From contig WRNX01000001.1 of the NCBI GenBank assembly GCA_009776395.1, positions 209 through 30,179 of the forward strand: a stretch of DNA of 29,971 nt, read 5' to 3'. Origin of the DNA: Lentimicrobiaceae bacterium. Its GTDB lineage: Bacteria > Bacteroidota > Bacteroidia > Bacteroidales > WCHB1-69. A model generated the notes under the pieces. It was given only the letters and a program-made list of their open reading frames with translations. It had not been told where the DNA came from and made no database searches. This document shows positions 14,977 to 23,325 of the stretch, piece by piece. Numbering within the stretch: the stretch's first letter is position 1; every line of letters begins with the position of its first letter. Made by a program: the position numbers and the translations under genes.

Positions 14977-16245
14977 ATGCCAAAAACTATCAACATTGTT
15001 ACTTTAGGTTGTAAATTGAATTACAGCGAGTCTTCACACATTGCTCGTGAACTGCAAAATCATGGTTTTGAAAGAGATAATCATCCAGATTTTATTATTG
15101 TGAATACCTGTACCGTTACAAGCATTGCAGAAAAAAAAGCACGGAGTTTAGTAGCCAGTTTTCATAGAAATAATCCTAACGCTGAAATTATTGTTATTGG
15201 ATGTTTTCCGGCAAGAGATAAAAAATTAGTTGAAAGTTTACCAGGTGTTTCCAAAGTGTTTGGTTCGAAAGATAAATTAAATGTTATTTCATATATATTA
15301 AAGCAAAGTAATATTCAACAACCTCAAACCTCTAAGCTCTTACCACATTTTTTTTCTACTTATTCTTCTCACTACCGAACGCGCTCTTTCTTAAAAATTC
15401 AAGATGGTTGTGATTACCAATGCACTTATTGTGCGGTGGCGCGTGCGCGTGGAACAAGCAGAAGCGATGTTATTGTAAATGTAATAGCTAATCTTAAGAA
15501 AATTGCTCAATTAAATTGCAAAGAGGTTGTATTGACAGGAGTGAATACCGGCGACTTTGGCAGAAAAAATGGTGAGACTTTTTTTCATCTATTAAATGCA
15601 ATTGATAATAGTAAAATTATTGAAAGAGTGAGAATCTCATCCATTGAACCCAATCTGTTAACTGATGAAATTATTCGACTATTTGCACAATCGAATTTAT
15701 TAATGCCACATTTTCATATCCCCTTACAGTCGGGATCGGATAGTGTACTTGCTGACATGAAACGAAGGTATAGTACAGCGCTTTTTGCAGATAAAGTAGG
15801 TCAAATAAAATCTGCAATTCCTCATGCATGCATTGCTATTGACGTAATTTCCGGTTTTCCTACAGAAACAAAAACAGATTTTGAAGAAACTATTCGTTTT
15901 ATTAATAGTTTGCCCATCAGTTATTTGCATGTTTTTACTTATTCCAAACGTCCGCAAACTCCCGCCGCAGAAATGAAATTCCAAATGAAAGACAGTATTA
16001 AAAAGGAACGCACTCAAACATTACTACAACTTTCTGAAATAAAAAAAAATAATTTTTACCAAAGCCATTTAAATACTAAAAGAGCAGTTTTGTTTGAAGA
16101 AGGTACAAAAAATGGAAATATGTATGGATTTACAGACAATTATATTAGAGTCTCTGCTCCTTTTGATGAAAAACTAACAAACAAAATAGTAAACATCAAA
16201 TTAACAAAAAAAAATACATATCCAAATTTTAACCTTATTTCTTAA
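14977..16245 (+). CDS. mtaB: tRNA threonylcarbamoyladenosine methylthiotransferase MtaB
   Basis: The protein is 422 residues, a radical SAM methylthiotransferase that adds a methylthio group to t6A37 of ANN-decoding tRNAs. The N-terminal UPF0004 domain carries three cluster cysteines, Cys12 (TLGCKLN), Cys45 (NTCTVT) and Cys76 (IGCFPA). The radical SAM core has Cys145, Cys149 and Cys152 in GCDYQCTYCAV. Later motifs LTGVNTGDFG and FHIPLQSGSD are typical. The LGCKLNYSES start favours MtaB over MiaB or RimO, which use different signatures. The C-terminal TRAM-like region is short. The gene leads a same-strand run into the prenyl synthase 37 bases downstream. Confidence 0.93.
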   Translation: MPKTINIVTLGCKLNYSESSHIARELQNHGFERDNHPDFIIVNTCTVTSIAEKKARSLVASFHRNNPNAEIIVIGCFPARDKKLVESLPGVSKVFGSKDKLNVISYILKQSNIQQPQTSKLLPHFFSTYSSHYRTRSFLKIQDGCDYQCTYCAVARARGTSRSDVIVNVIANLKKIAQLNCKEVVLTGVNTGDFGRKNGETFFHLLNAIDNSKIIERVRISSIEPNLLTDEIIRLFAQSNLLMPHFHIPLQSGSDSVLADMKRRYSTALFADKVGQIKSAIPHACIAIDVISGFPTETKTDFEETIRFINSLPISYLHVFTYSKRPQTPAAEMKFQMKDSIKKERTQTLLQLSEIKKNNFYQSHLNTKRAVLFEEGTKNGNMYGFTDNYIRVSAPFDEKLTNKIVNIKLTKKNTYPNFNLIS

Positions 16246-16282
16246 AATCTTAAAATTTAATCTTAAATTTCTTAAACCCCCA

Positions 16283-17245
16283 ATGCCCAATCCTATGGAT
16301 TCATTCTTCAACCAAATCGCTAAAAACATAGAACCTCATAATCTCTATGCCCCCGTGAACTACATCATGTCGCAGGGGGGCAAGCGGATTCGTCCACAGT
16401 TGGTATTGCTGGCGGCAGAACTGTTCGGCGCAAAACAAGAAGACGCATTTTACCCCGCTACCGCTTTCGAAATGCTGCACAATTTTACGCTCATCCATGA
16501 TGATATTATGGACAACGCCCCCATTCGGCGCGGACAAGAAACCATTTATAAAAAATGGAACAGCAATATCGCCATCCTTTCCGGAGACGTACTGGCTTCT
16601 ATGGCTATGCAGCAACTGCTGAAAACGCCCTGCGATTCCGTTACGCTCATTAAAATGTCGGAACTCTTTATGCAAACTTCCATCCAAGTGTGTGAGGGAC
16701 AACAATATGACTTGGATTTTGAAAAACAGGAAGTGGTTACTGTTGATGAATATATAGAAATGATTCGTCTGAAAACCGCCGTAATGCTCGCCGGTTGCTT
16801 AAAAATAGGCGCCATTTTGGCAAAAGCATCAGAAAAAGATCAAAATGTCCTCTATCAATTTGGTATTCATCTCGGTTTGGCTTTTCAATTAGTAGATGAT
16901 TTGTTGGATGTTTACGCTGAGGAAAAAACTTTTGGAAAAGAGATTGGCGGAGATATTCAGGAAAATAAAAAAACATACCTCTATCTACTTGCACTTCAAA
17001 ATGCTAATGAAATACAAAAAACAAAACTTCTACACTATTTTTCTTCAAATAATTATAATAAACAGGAAAAATTTAATGCAGTGAAAACAATTTTTGATGA
17101 TTTACGTTGCAAAGAAAAAACAGAAAAAAAAGTGGATGATTTTTTAAAAAAAGCGTATCAAAATATTGAAGAATTATCATTGACAGGAGAGCAAAAGGAA
17201 AAATTGATACAATTGGCATTAAACCTCAGTAGAAGAAAGAAATAG
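16283..17245 (+). CDS. Polyprenyl diphosphate synthase
   Basis: The protein is 320 residues, an all-helical trans-prenyltransferase. It has GGKRIRP (32-38), the first aspartate-rich motif IHDDIMD (Asp73, Asp74, Asp77) without the two-residue insertion of bacterial FPP synthases, and the second motif LVDDLLD followed by FGKEIGGDIQENKKTY. Phe68, five residues before the first Asp, is bulky. In archaeal enzymes this suggests a product near C20, whereas long-chain synthases have a small residue there. The product is therefore uncertain. The last base abuts the ATG of the PBP2 gene, so translation is probably coupled. The first half is clearly GC-richer than the second (about 55% in 16381-16440 versus 20% in 17041-17100, hand count). 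Confidence 0.9.
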   Translation: MPNPMDSFFNQIAKNIEPHNLYAPVNYIMSQGGKRIRPQLVLLAAELFGAKQEDAFYPATAFEMLHNFTLIHDDIMDNAPIRRGQETIYKKWNSNIAILSGDVLASMAMQQLLKTPCDSVTLIKMSELFMQTSIQVCEGQQYDLDFEKQEVVTVDEYIEMIRLKTAVMLAGCLKIGAILAKASEKDQNVLYQFGIHLGLAFQLVDDLLDVYAEEKTFGKEIGGDIQENKKTYLYLLALQNANEIQKTKLLHYFSSNNYNKQEKFNAVKTIFDDLRCKEKTEKKVDDFLKKAYQNIEELSLTGEQKEKLIQLALNLSRRKK

Positions 17246-19045
17246 ATGGACAAACAATATCGCATTATTACCTTTATCATTCTGGGAATTACGCTTGTGT
17301 TTTTGATACAATTGTTCAAATTGCAGGTATTGAACGATACATACAAAAAAAAGGCGGATGAAAATGCGCTGCGTGAAATTACCGAACACCCCGCACGCGG
17401 TTTGGTTTACGATAGAAACGACTCTTTATTAGTATATAACGACGCCGCTTACGATTTAATGGTGGTGCCGAATGAAATCCGTGATTTTGATACCGCAGAC
17501 CTGTGCAAAAAATTAGATATTAGTAAGGAAGAATTGATGAATCGCATAGAGAAAGCCCGATATTACTCCAAAATGAAACCCTCTATTGTGGCACAGCAGA
17601 TGTCGAAAGCAAATTACGGATATTTACAAGAAAAGTTATATAAATTTCCCGGTTTTTTTGTGCAAAACAGAACGTTAAGGCATTATCCCAAACCTATTGC
17701 TGCACATATTTTGGGGTATGTGGGCGAAGTAGATCAAAAAATATTGGAAGAAGATCAGTATTACCAAATGGGCGACTATATCGGCATTAGCGGAATAGAA
17801 AAAGCATACGAGCAGGAACTTCGCGGAACTAAAGGCAAACGGGTGGTGTTGGTGGATGTACATAACAGAGTAATGGGAAGTTATAAAAATGGCGAGGAAG
17901 ATGAAAACTCAATTCAAGGGCTTTCATTGTGGAGCACTATAGATATGCAATTGCAAGAATATGGCGAAAAACTAATGGAAAATAAACGGGGAAGTATTGT
18001 TGCCATTGAACCCGCCACCGGCGAAATTTTGTGTATTGTTTCTACTCCAACCTACGACCCGAATTTGTTGGTGGGTAGCGCCCGAAGTAAAAATTACAAC
18101 GCTCTGTTGCAAGATACCAAACGGGTTCCACTTTTTGACCGCGCCCTGCAGGCAATGTACCCTCCGGGTTCTACTTTCAAATTGGCAAACGGACTGATTG
18201 CTTTGCAAGAAGGAATAATTACTCCGAAAACTCAATACGCCTGCGGCGGCGGCTACAATATGGGATCGCATACGGTGAAATGTCATGCGCATCCAAACTT
18301 TCCCGATCTCATATATGGCATTGCAACTTCTTGTAATACTTACTTTTGCAGAGCATATTACAACATCCTCTCCAATAGAAAAAAATACAAAACAATACAG
18401 GAAGCGTATCAAGCATGGAAAGATTACATTAATACTTTGGGATTTGGCGTAAAATTTGATACAGACTTGCCTTATGAAACAAAGGGAATTATTCCAAGCG
18501 TAGAGTTTTTCAACAAACGTTACAACAATTCATGGAACGGTAATTCAGTGGTTTCTATGGGAATTGGGCAAGGAGAAGCGGCGGTTACGCCTATTCAAAT
18601 GGCAAACTTTGTGGCGATTATTGCCAATCGGGGATATTATTTTAAACCACACGTAATTAGAGCAATAGGAAATAAAGACACCCCCAATGATCGGTATGCG
18701 GAAAAAATTGATTGCGGTTTCGATAAAAACCACTTTGATGCGCTTATAGAAGGAATGGAACAGGCTGTGTTGCAAGGTACTGCACGAAGCGTACAAATTC
18801 CCGGAATAAAAATGTTGGGAAAAACAGGAACCGCACAAAACCCGCATGGCAAAGACCATTCCGTTTTTGTTTGCATAGCGCCCAAAGAGGAACCGAAAAT
18901 TGTAGTTTTCTGTTTGGTAGAAAACGGCGGGTTCGGCGCCACTGTGGCTGCTCCCATCGCCAGCTTGATTACAGAGTTTTATTTGAATAGAGAAATTAAA
19001 CGAAATGATTTGGAAAAAAGAATTATAGAAATGTCAATCTTATGA
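17246..19045 (+). CDS. mrdA: Penicillin-binding protein 2 (elongasome transpeptidase)
   Basis: The protein is 599 residues, a class B PBP that crosslinks peptidoglycan during side-wall elongation. It has a single N-terminal membrane anchor (9-27), a pedestal domain with RGLVYDRND (51-59), and a transpeptidase domain. The active-site motifs are Ser309-Thr-Phe-Lys312 in PPGSTFK, Ser362-Cys-Asn364 in TSCNTYF, and KTG at 526-528 in LGKTGTAQNP. The rodA gene 56 bases downstream confirms the PBP2 assignment rather than FtsI. The mreBCD genes that often precede this pair are absent; a prenyl synthase gene directly precedes it instead. Confidence 0.95.
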   Translation: MDKQYRIITFIILGITLVFLIQLFKLQVLNDTYKKKADENALREITEHPARGLVYDRNDSLLVYNDAAYDLMVVPNEIRDFDTADLCKKLDISKEELMNRIEKARYYSKMKPSIVAQQMSKANYGYLQEKLYKFPGFFVQNRTLRHYPKPIAAHILGYVGEVDQKILEEDQYYQMGDYIGISGIEKAYEQELRGTKGKRVVLVDVHNRVMGSYKNGEEDENSIQGLSLWSTIDMQLQEYGEKLMENKRGSIVAIEPATGEILCIVSTPTYDPNLLVGSARSKNYNALLQDTKRVPLFDRALQAMYPPGSTFKLANGLIALQEGIITPKTQYACGGGYNMGSHTVKCHAHPNFPDLIYGIATSCNTYFCRAYYNILSNRKKYKTIQEAYQAWKDYINTLGFGVKFDTDLPYETKGIIPSVEFFNKRYNNSWNGNSVVSMGIGQGEAAVTPIQMANFVAIIANRGYYFKPHVIRAIGNKDTPNDRYAEKIDCGFDKNHFDALIEGMEQAVLQGTARSVQIPGIKMLGKTGTAQNPHGKDHSVFVCIAPKEEPKIVVFCLVENGGFGATVAAPIASLITEFYLNREIKRNDLEKRIIEMSIL

Positions 19046-19063
19046 CAAAAATCCTACATAAAA

Positions 19064-19093
19064 TAATTCGTGTTAATTCGTGTAATTAGTGGC
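19064..19093. repeat. Short direct repeats (AATTCGTGT) between mrdA and rodA
   Basis: AATTCGTGTT, AATTCGTGT and AATTAGTGG follow one another. The unit is 9-10 bases, so it differs from the heptads. It lies just upstream of the rodA start codon. Confidence 0.6.
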
Positions 19094-19101
19094 TATAAAC
19101 T

Positions 19102-20349
19102 ATGATTAAAGAGGTACAACTTGGATCGAATGAATTTGATATACAGTTAATTCTGTATTATTTAGCGTTGTTGATTGTGGGATGGATAACTATTTTTTCA
19201 ACCTCCTATAATCCGACTGCAGAAGATTTTTTTAACCTTGGGAATGCTTATACCCGTCAACTTATTTTTATGGGATCCTCTTTCATTATTGCAATATTAA
19301 TTCTTTTAATGAAAGGGCAATACTATTCCTATATGGCATATCCTGTCTATCTGTTTTGTTTGTTGTTAATGATTTTAGTAATTTTTATAGGAACGGAAAT
19401 CAATGGCGCGCATGCCTGGATTAAAATTGGAAATTTCAGCATTCAACCTACTGAGTTTTGCAAATTTGGCATGGCATTAGCATTGGCAAAATTTTTTAGC
19501 GAGGGAAAAACAGCGCAAGAAAAAAGAAACAAGTGGATTACCGCTTTTGGAATGATTGCAGTGCCGGTTTTTATTATTATGCTTCAAAAAGATATGGGGT
19601 CGGCTTTGGTATTTTTCTCTTTTATTTTTCTTTTTTACAGAATAGGTTTAACGGGATGGGTGTTAGTAGTGGGCGGAACAGCGGCGGCGCTCTTTTTGTT
19701 TACGCTATATACAAAAGAGATCTATGCGTTTGCATTAGTTACTGCTATTTTTATTGTGTTTTGGATTTTAAATAGAAAAAACAGGAAAAAATTAGTAAGA
19801 AATGCTGTAATTTATGTTGTGGCAATTATTTTTATTACTGCTGCCAATTGGAGTTACAACAGTATGCTGGAACCGCATCAAAAAGAGCGCATTGATATTT
19901 TGCTGGGGAAAGTGAATGACCCACAAGGAAAAGGATACAACCTCAACCAATCGAAAATTGCCATAGGATCCGGAGGATTTTTTGGAAAAGGGTATCGAAA
20001 TGGAACACAAACCAAACTAAACTTTGTGCCGGAACAACATACCGACTTTATCTTTTGTGGCATTGGAGAAGAGTGGGGATTTGTTGGAAGTTTGGTTATC
20101 TGCGCTTTGTTTGTTGGGTTGATTTTAAGAATTTTAAAACTCTCCGAGCGACAGCGGGATCCGTTTGTAAAATATTACGGTTATGGAATAGCCGGAATTA
20201 TATTCTTTCACTTTTTTATCAACATTGGGATGACCATCGGGTTGTTGCCCATTATCGGAATACCGTTACCATTAATTAGTTACGGTGGCTCTTCATTATG
20301 GGCATTCACCATCATGCTGTTTGTTTTTATCAAGTTGGATTATAGATAG
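19102..20349 (+). CDS. rodA: RodA peptidoglycan glycosyltransferase
   Basis: The protein is 415 residues with about ten transmembrane helices, a SEDS-family polymerase that partners PBP2. Seen in the sequence are the FSTSYNP-like first loop region, the conserved GSGGFFGKGYRNGTQTKLNFVPEQHTDFIF stretch split over the large periplasmic loop (the catalytic region of SEDS proteins), and the C-terminal ISYGGSS motif. Position next to mrdA and the length support RodA over FtsW. It ends the mtaB-prenyl synthase-mrdA-rodA run and faces the DUF2147 gene tail to tail with a 43-base gap. Confidence 0.95.
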   Translation: MIKEVQLGSNEFDIQLILYYLALLIVGWITIFSTSYNPTAEDFFNLGNAYTRQLIFMGSSFIIAILILLMKGQYYSYMAYPVYLFCLLLMILVIFIGTEINGAHAWIKIGNFSIQPTEFCKFGMALALAKFFSEGKTAQEKRNKWITAFGMIAVPVFIIMLQKDMGSALVFFSFIFLFYRIGLTGWVLVVGGTAAALFLFTLYTKEIYAFALVTAIFIVFWILNRKNRKKLVRNAVIYVVAIIFITAANWSYNSMLEPHQKERIDILLGKVNDPQGKGYNLNQSKIAIGSGGFFGKGYRNGTQTKLNFVPEQHTDFIFCGIGEEWGFVGSLVICALFVGLILRILKLSERQRDPFVKYYGYGIAGIIFFHFFINIGMTIGLLPIIGIPLPLISYGGSSLWAFTIMLFVFIKLDYR

Positions 20350-20392
20350 AAAAAATAGTTGGCTATAATCTTTGTTTGAAAGCGATGAACAA

Positions 20393-20818
20393 TTATTGTT
20401 TTTTCCAGGTTTCTGTTTTAGAAAAACCATATTTAGAGCCGGTTACGTTAATTGTACCATCGTCCATTATTTTAACTTTAAACTTCACTTCATCTCCTTC
20501 TGCAGGGCGGTATGCTTTACCTTCCGTATAACTTTTTTCTCCGTCATACTTCAATCCTGTAATCGTTACCAATCCCAGTAGTGGTCTATCTCGTAACGAT
20601 TTGTCAGGGTTTTTGACATCTTTTTTGGCATTTCCTTTGTCGTCGTTGGGTTCTTTCAGCCAAACCACTTTTCCTGAATAGGTAGTTCCTGATTTGTAAA
20701 ACTCAACTTTTGATTTCCCGTCTGCTTTTAGGTAGGTTCCAACAATTGCGTCGGCATTTTGTCCATAGATAAAAAATCCGCTAAAAACAAATAGCAGAAT
20801 GTAAAACATTTTTTTCAT
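20393..20818 (-). CDS. DUF2147 periplasmic protein
   Basis: The protein is 141 residues with a signal peptide (1-19, ending at FIYGQ). The mature part matches DUF2147: it opens with IVGTYLKADGKSKVEFYKSG, then has GKVVWLKEPND and the core LRDRPLLGLVTITGLKYDGEKSYTEGKAYRP. The family is a small lipocalin-like beta barrel found in many Gram-negatives, of unknown function, presumed periplasmic. It has its own promoter at 20844-20851. The preceding 151-base gap to the DUF349 gene holds nothing else clear. Confidence 0.9.
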   Translation of the reverse strand: MKKMFYILLFVFSGFFIYGQNADAIVGTYLKADGKSKVEFYKSGTTYSGKVVWLKEPNDDKGNAKKDVKNPDKSLRDRPLLGLVTITGLKYDGEKSYTEGKAYRPAEGDEVKFKVKIMDDGTINVTGSKYGFSKTETWKKQ

Positions 20819-20843
20819 AATACTGATTTTTATAATTTGCGTG

Positions 20844-20851
20844 CAAAAATA
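20844..20851 (-). promoter_or_regulatory. Candidate -7 box of the DUF2147 gene
   Basis: TATTTTTG followed by CACGC on the minus strand, 26 bases before the start codon. Confidence 0.55.
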
Positions 20852-20969
20852 TAAATAAATGTTAATAAAACTTAATATTATTTAATGAAATAACTACTAC
20901 TTAATATTAAAAAAACTACATTAACCCTTATATAATTGCTTCGTACTTAGGTTAAAAGATGTGCAAAAT

Positions 20970-23267
20970 TTATTTTTGGTGCACCATCACTTTTATTTTG
21001 TATTCCAATTCTTTAACTTCAATTTTAGCCGCTTCAATTTTCTTGGTAAATTCCGCTCTCAGCAAATCTGCATTTTTTGAGTTCGCAAAGAAACCTAAAT
21101 TATTTTCCCACAATGCAATATCATCTTTTAGTTGTTGTAATTTATTGGTCAAAAACCTACGTTCTTTATCTAATATGATATTGGCATTGGGATTATTTAA
21201 GATGGTATCAATTTTGGATTTGAAATTGCTACGTTTCACATCTTCCATCGTCATTTTCAGATCTTGAAAACGTTTATTTACCGCTTCTCTAAATTTGGTA
21301 TAGATTTTATCTTTATCTTTTCGCGGCACGTGTCCTAACTCCATAAATTCACGCTGATACGTTTTCATCACTTCCAAATTTTCTTCTTTATTATCTGAAA
21401 ATTGATGTTCTTCAATTTTTTTAATTAATTCTTCTTTCTTTTGAAGATTTACAGATTCTATATCTTGTGCATTAGCAAAATAATTTGCTTTGTTGGCAAA
21501 ATATTGGTCGCATGCTTTGCGGAAACGTTTCCACACTATCTCAGAATTTTTTCGGGAAGTAGGACCAATCTGTTTCCATTCATTTTGTAGTTTGATGATA
21601 TCATCAGTCGCTTTTTTCCAGTCTGTTCTCAACGCCAGCGCTTCTGCCTGAATGGCTAAAGTAAGTTTTTGATTGTAGTTTTGACTCTGTTCGTTTTTAA
21701 GTTGCTGGAAATACTCTTTTTTGGAGATGAAAAATTTATCTAATGATGTTTTAAATCTTTTCCATATATCTTCGTTCAATTTTGCAGGAGCAGGACCTAA
21801 GGTTTTCCAAACTTTCAATAATTCAGTAAGTTTATCTCCTACTGCATGATTTTCTTTCAGTGTTTTAGGATCAAATGATACCAATTCTTCGGCTTGTTCA
21901 CAAATCACAACTTTTGCGTTATAACTGTTTTGCTGTTCTTCCAATAATGAGTCGTAATGCGCCCTACGCCTTTTATTGAGTTGGTCGGAGGCATTTTTAA
22001 ACCGTTCCCAAATCTCTTCTTTTTTATCTTCCGGAACAGGACCAACTTCACGCCACTCTTCGTGAAGATGTTGCAATGCTTTAAACGATTTTCCAATAGA
22101 TTCTTGCAGCAATAATTCTTCTGCCTGTTCGCACAACTTGACTTTTTGCTCTAAATTTTTCTTTAAGTCTAAAGTACGTAACTCTTTGTTAATGCGAAGA
22201 ATATCGAAGAATTTCTCTACATAGAAATGGTAATGTTGCCATAAATTAGAGGATTCATTTTGAGGTACCGGACCGGTTTCTCGCCATTTTTCTTGAAACT
22301 CTTTAAATTTGTCGTTTAATATTTTTAGATTGCTCTCTGTTTCAACCAATTCTTTTAATCCTTGAATAATTTGTTGTTTTATCTCTAAATTTTGTTGTTT
22401 TTCTAACTCTAAATTTTCAAGAAATTTTGCTTTATTCTCTTTATATATTTGTAAAGCATCTTCGCATTTTATTTCCCACTCTGAAGGAACATATTCAAAT
22501 TCCTCTTTATTTCCGCCCTCTTCAATAAATTGTTCTAATGCTTCTTTTTTTATTAGTTTAGTTTGATGTAGGATAGATGCTTTCAGTACGCTTACCCTTT
22601 GTTTTATTTCGTTGAAGTTTGGATGCGCTACTATTTCCTGCAATTTTTCCACCAATTGTTCAAGCGTATAATCCTCATACTCTTTTTCAATATCTTCAAT
22701 GGACTCAGTAGTTTTTTCTGTTTCACTTTCATCCTCTTCTTCCTCTTCTTTATTTACGCTCGAATCATTTTGTGTTTCTTCAATTTCGGCATACATTTCG
22801 TTCACGGATGGTTCGAATAATTCGGATGATTCGCTACTAAGGGGTTTTTCTACAGATAAGGGCGCTTCTTTCTTCTTTCTCCTTTCTCCTTTCTCCTCTT
22901 CTCCTTTCTCCTCTTCTCCTTTCTCCTTTTTTACTCTCGGTTTTCGGGTTGTTGTTTTTGGCTTTTCGCTACTAAGGGGTTTTTCTACAGATAAGGGCGC
23001 TTCTTTCTTCTTTCTCCTTTCTCCTTTTTCCTTTTCTCCTTTCTCCTCTTCTCCTTTCTCCTTTTCTCCTTTCTCCTTTTTCCTTTCTCCTTTCTCCTTT
23101 TCTCCTTTCTCCTCTTCTCCTTTCTCCTTTTTTACTCTTGGTTTTCGGGGTTCGGCTTTTGGTTTTTTGATTTCCGCATTGGGTTGGGCTTCTTGCGAAG
23201 CGCCTTCTGTCACCTCTTGATTTTGCAATAGCTCATCTTCCGGGTGTTGGAGTTTTTTTCGTGGCAT
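20970..23267 (-). CDS. Five-repeat DUF349 protein with low-complexity charged N-terminus
   Basis: The protein is 765 residues, soluble and almost wholly helical. Residues about 35-155 are a Lys/Glu/Gly-rich tract made of KGE units and two copies of KKKEAPLSVEKPLSSE. An acidic linker follows. From about residue 285 onwards there are five DUF349 units of about 70-80 residues, each with a W or F and a GP-like turn: KWRETGPVP, EWREVGPVP, VWKTLGPAP, EWKQIGPTS and EFMELGHVP. DUF349 proteins are common in Bacteroidetes, with no established function. The N-terminal tract is encoded by heptad-like DNA and is likely to vary in length between strains. The 173-residue serine-rich ORF on the other strand is a shadow. 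It follows arcC by 58 bases and may share its transcript. Confidence 0.9.
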   Translation of the reverse strand: MPRKKLQHPEDELLQNQEVTEGASQEAQPNAEIKKPKAEPRKPRVKKEKGEEEKGEKEKGERKKEKGEKEKGEEEKGEKEKGERRKKKEAPLSVEKPLSSEKPKTTTRKPRVKKEKGEEEKGEEEKGERRKKKEAPLSVEKPLSSESSELFEPSVNEMYAEIEETQNDSSVNKEEEEEDESETEKTTESIEDIEKEYEDYTLEQLVEKLQEIVAHPNFNEIKQRVSVLKASILHQTKLIKKEALEQFIEEGGNKEEFEYVPSEWEIKCEDALQIYKENKAKFLENLELEKQQNLEIKQQIIQGLKELVETESNLKILNDKFKEFQEKWRETGPVPQNESSNLWQHYHFYVEKFFDILRINKELRTLDLKKNLEQKVKLCEQAEELLLQESIGKSFKALQHLHEEWREVGPVPEDKKEEIWERFKNASDQLNKRRRAHYDSLLEEQQNSYNAKVVICEQAEELVSFDPKTLKENHAVGDKLTELLKVWKTLGPAPAKLNEDIWKRFKTSLDKFFISKKEYFQQLKNEQSQNYNQKLTLAIQAEALALRTDWKKATDDIIKLQNEWKQIGPTSRKNSEIVWKRFRKACDQYFANKANYFANAQDIESVNLQKKEELIKKIEEHQFSDNKEENLEVMKTYQREFMELGHVPRKDKDKIYTKFREAVNKRFQDLKMTMEDVKRSNFKSKIDTILNNPNANIILDKERRFLTNKLQQLKDDIALWENNLGFFANSKNADLLRAEFTKKIEAAKIEVKELEYKIKVMVHQK
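22831..23027. repeat. 62-bp perfect direct repeat, 135 bp apart, within the DUF349 gene
   Basis: Bases 22831-22892 and 22966-23027 are identical by eye. The offset of 135 bases is 45 codons, so the duplication keeps the frame and doubles the segment KKKEAPLSVEKPLSSE. Confidence 0.9.
22876..23126. repeat. TTTCTCC heptad/octad tract encoding the KGE-rich region
   Basis: Runs of TTTCTCC with interspersed TCTTCTCC and TTTTCTCC units occur at 22876-22926 and about 23013-23127. Read on the minus strand they are GGAGAAA units. Three heptads make seven codons, which yields the repeated KEKGE-like peptide. Confidence 0.8.
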
Positions 23268-23277
23268 AATAATTTAA

Positions 23278-23305
23278 TGATTAATGATTAGTGATTAGTG
23301 ATTAA
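23278..23305. repeat. Four heptads (TGATTAR) abutting the DUF349 start
   Basis: TGATTAA, TGATTAG, TGATTAG and TGATTAA in tandem, starting 11 bases from the start codon at 23267. Confidence 0.85.
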
Positions 23306-23325
23306 TAATTCGTAATTTTAATTGT

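Noticed and set aside
16246..16282. Heptads in the mtaB-prenyl synthase gap
   Set aside because: TTAAA-rich direct repeats are present, but the spacing is irregular and the phase does not hold.
20391..20401. Small hairpin in the rodA/DUF2147 gap as terminator
   Set aside because: Only a short AT-only stem overlapping the stop codon; too weak to call.
22699..23220. 173-residue plus-strand ORF rich in Ser, Pro and Phe
   Set aside because: It is the complement of the repetitive KGE-coding tract of the DUF349 gene; its composition comes from the repeats.
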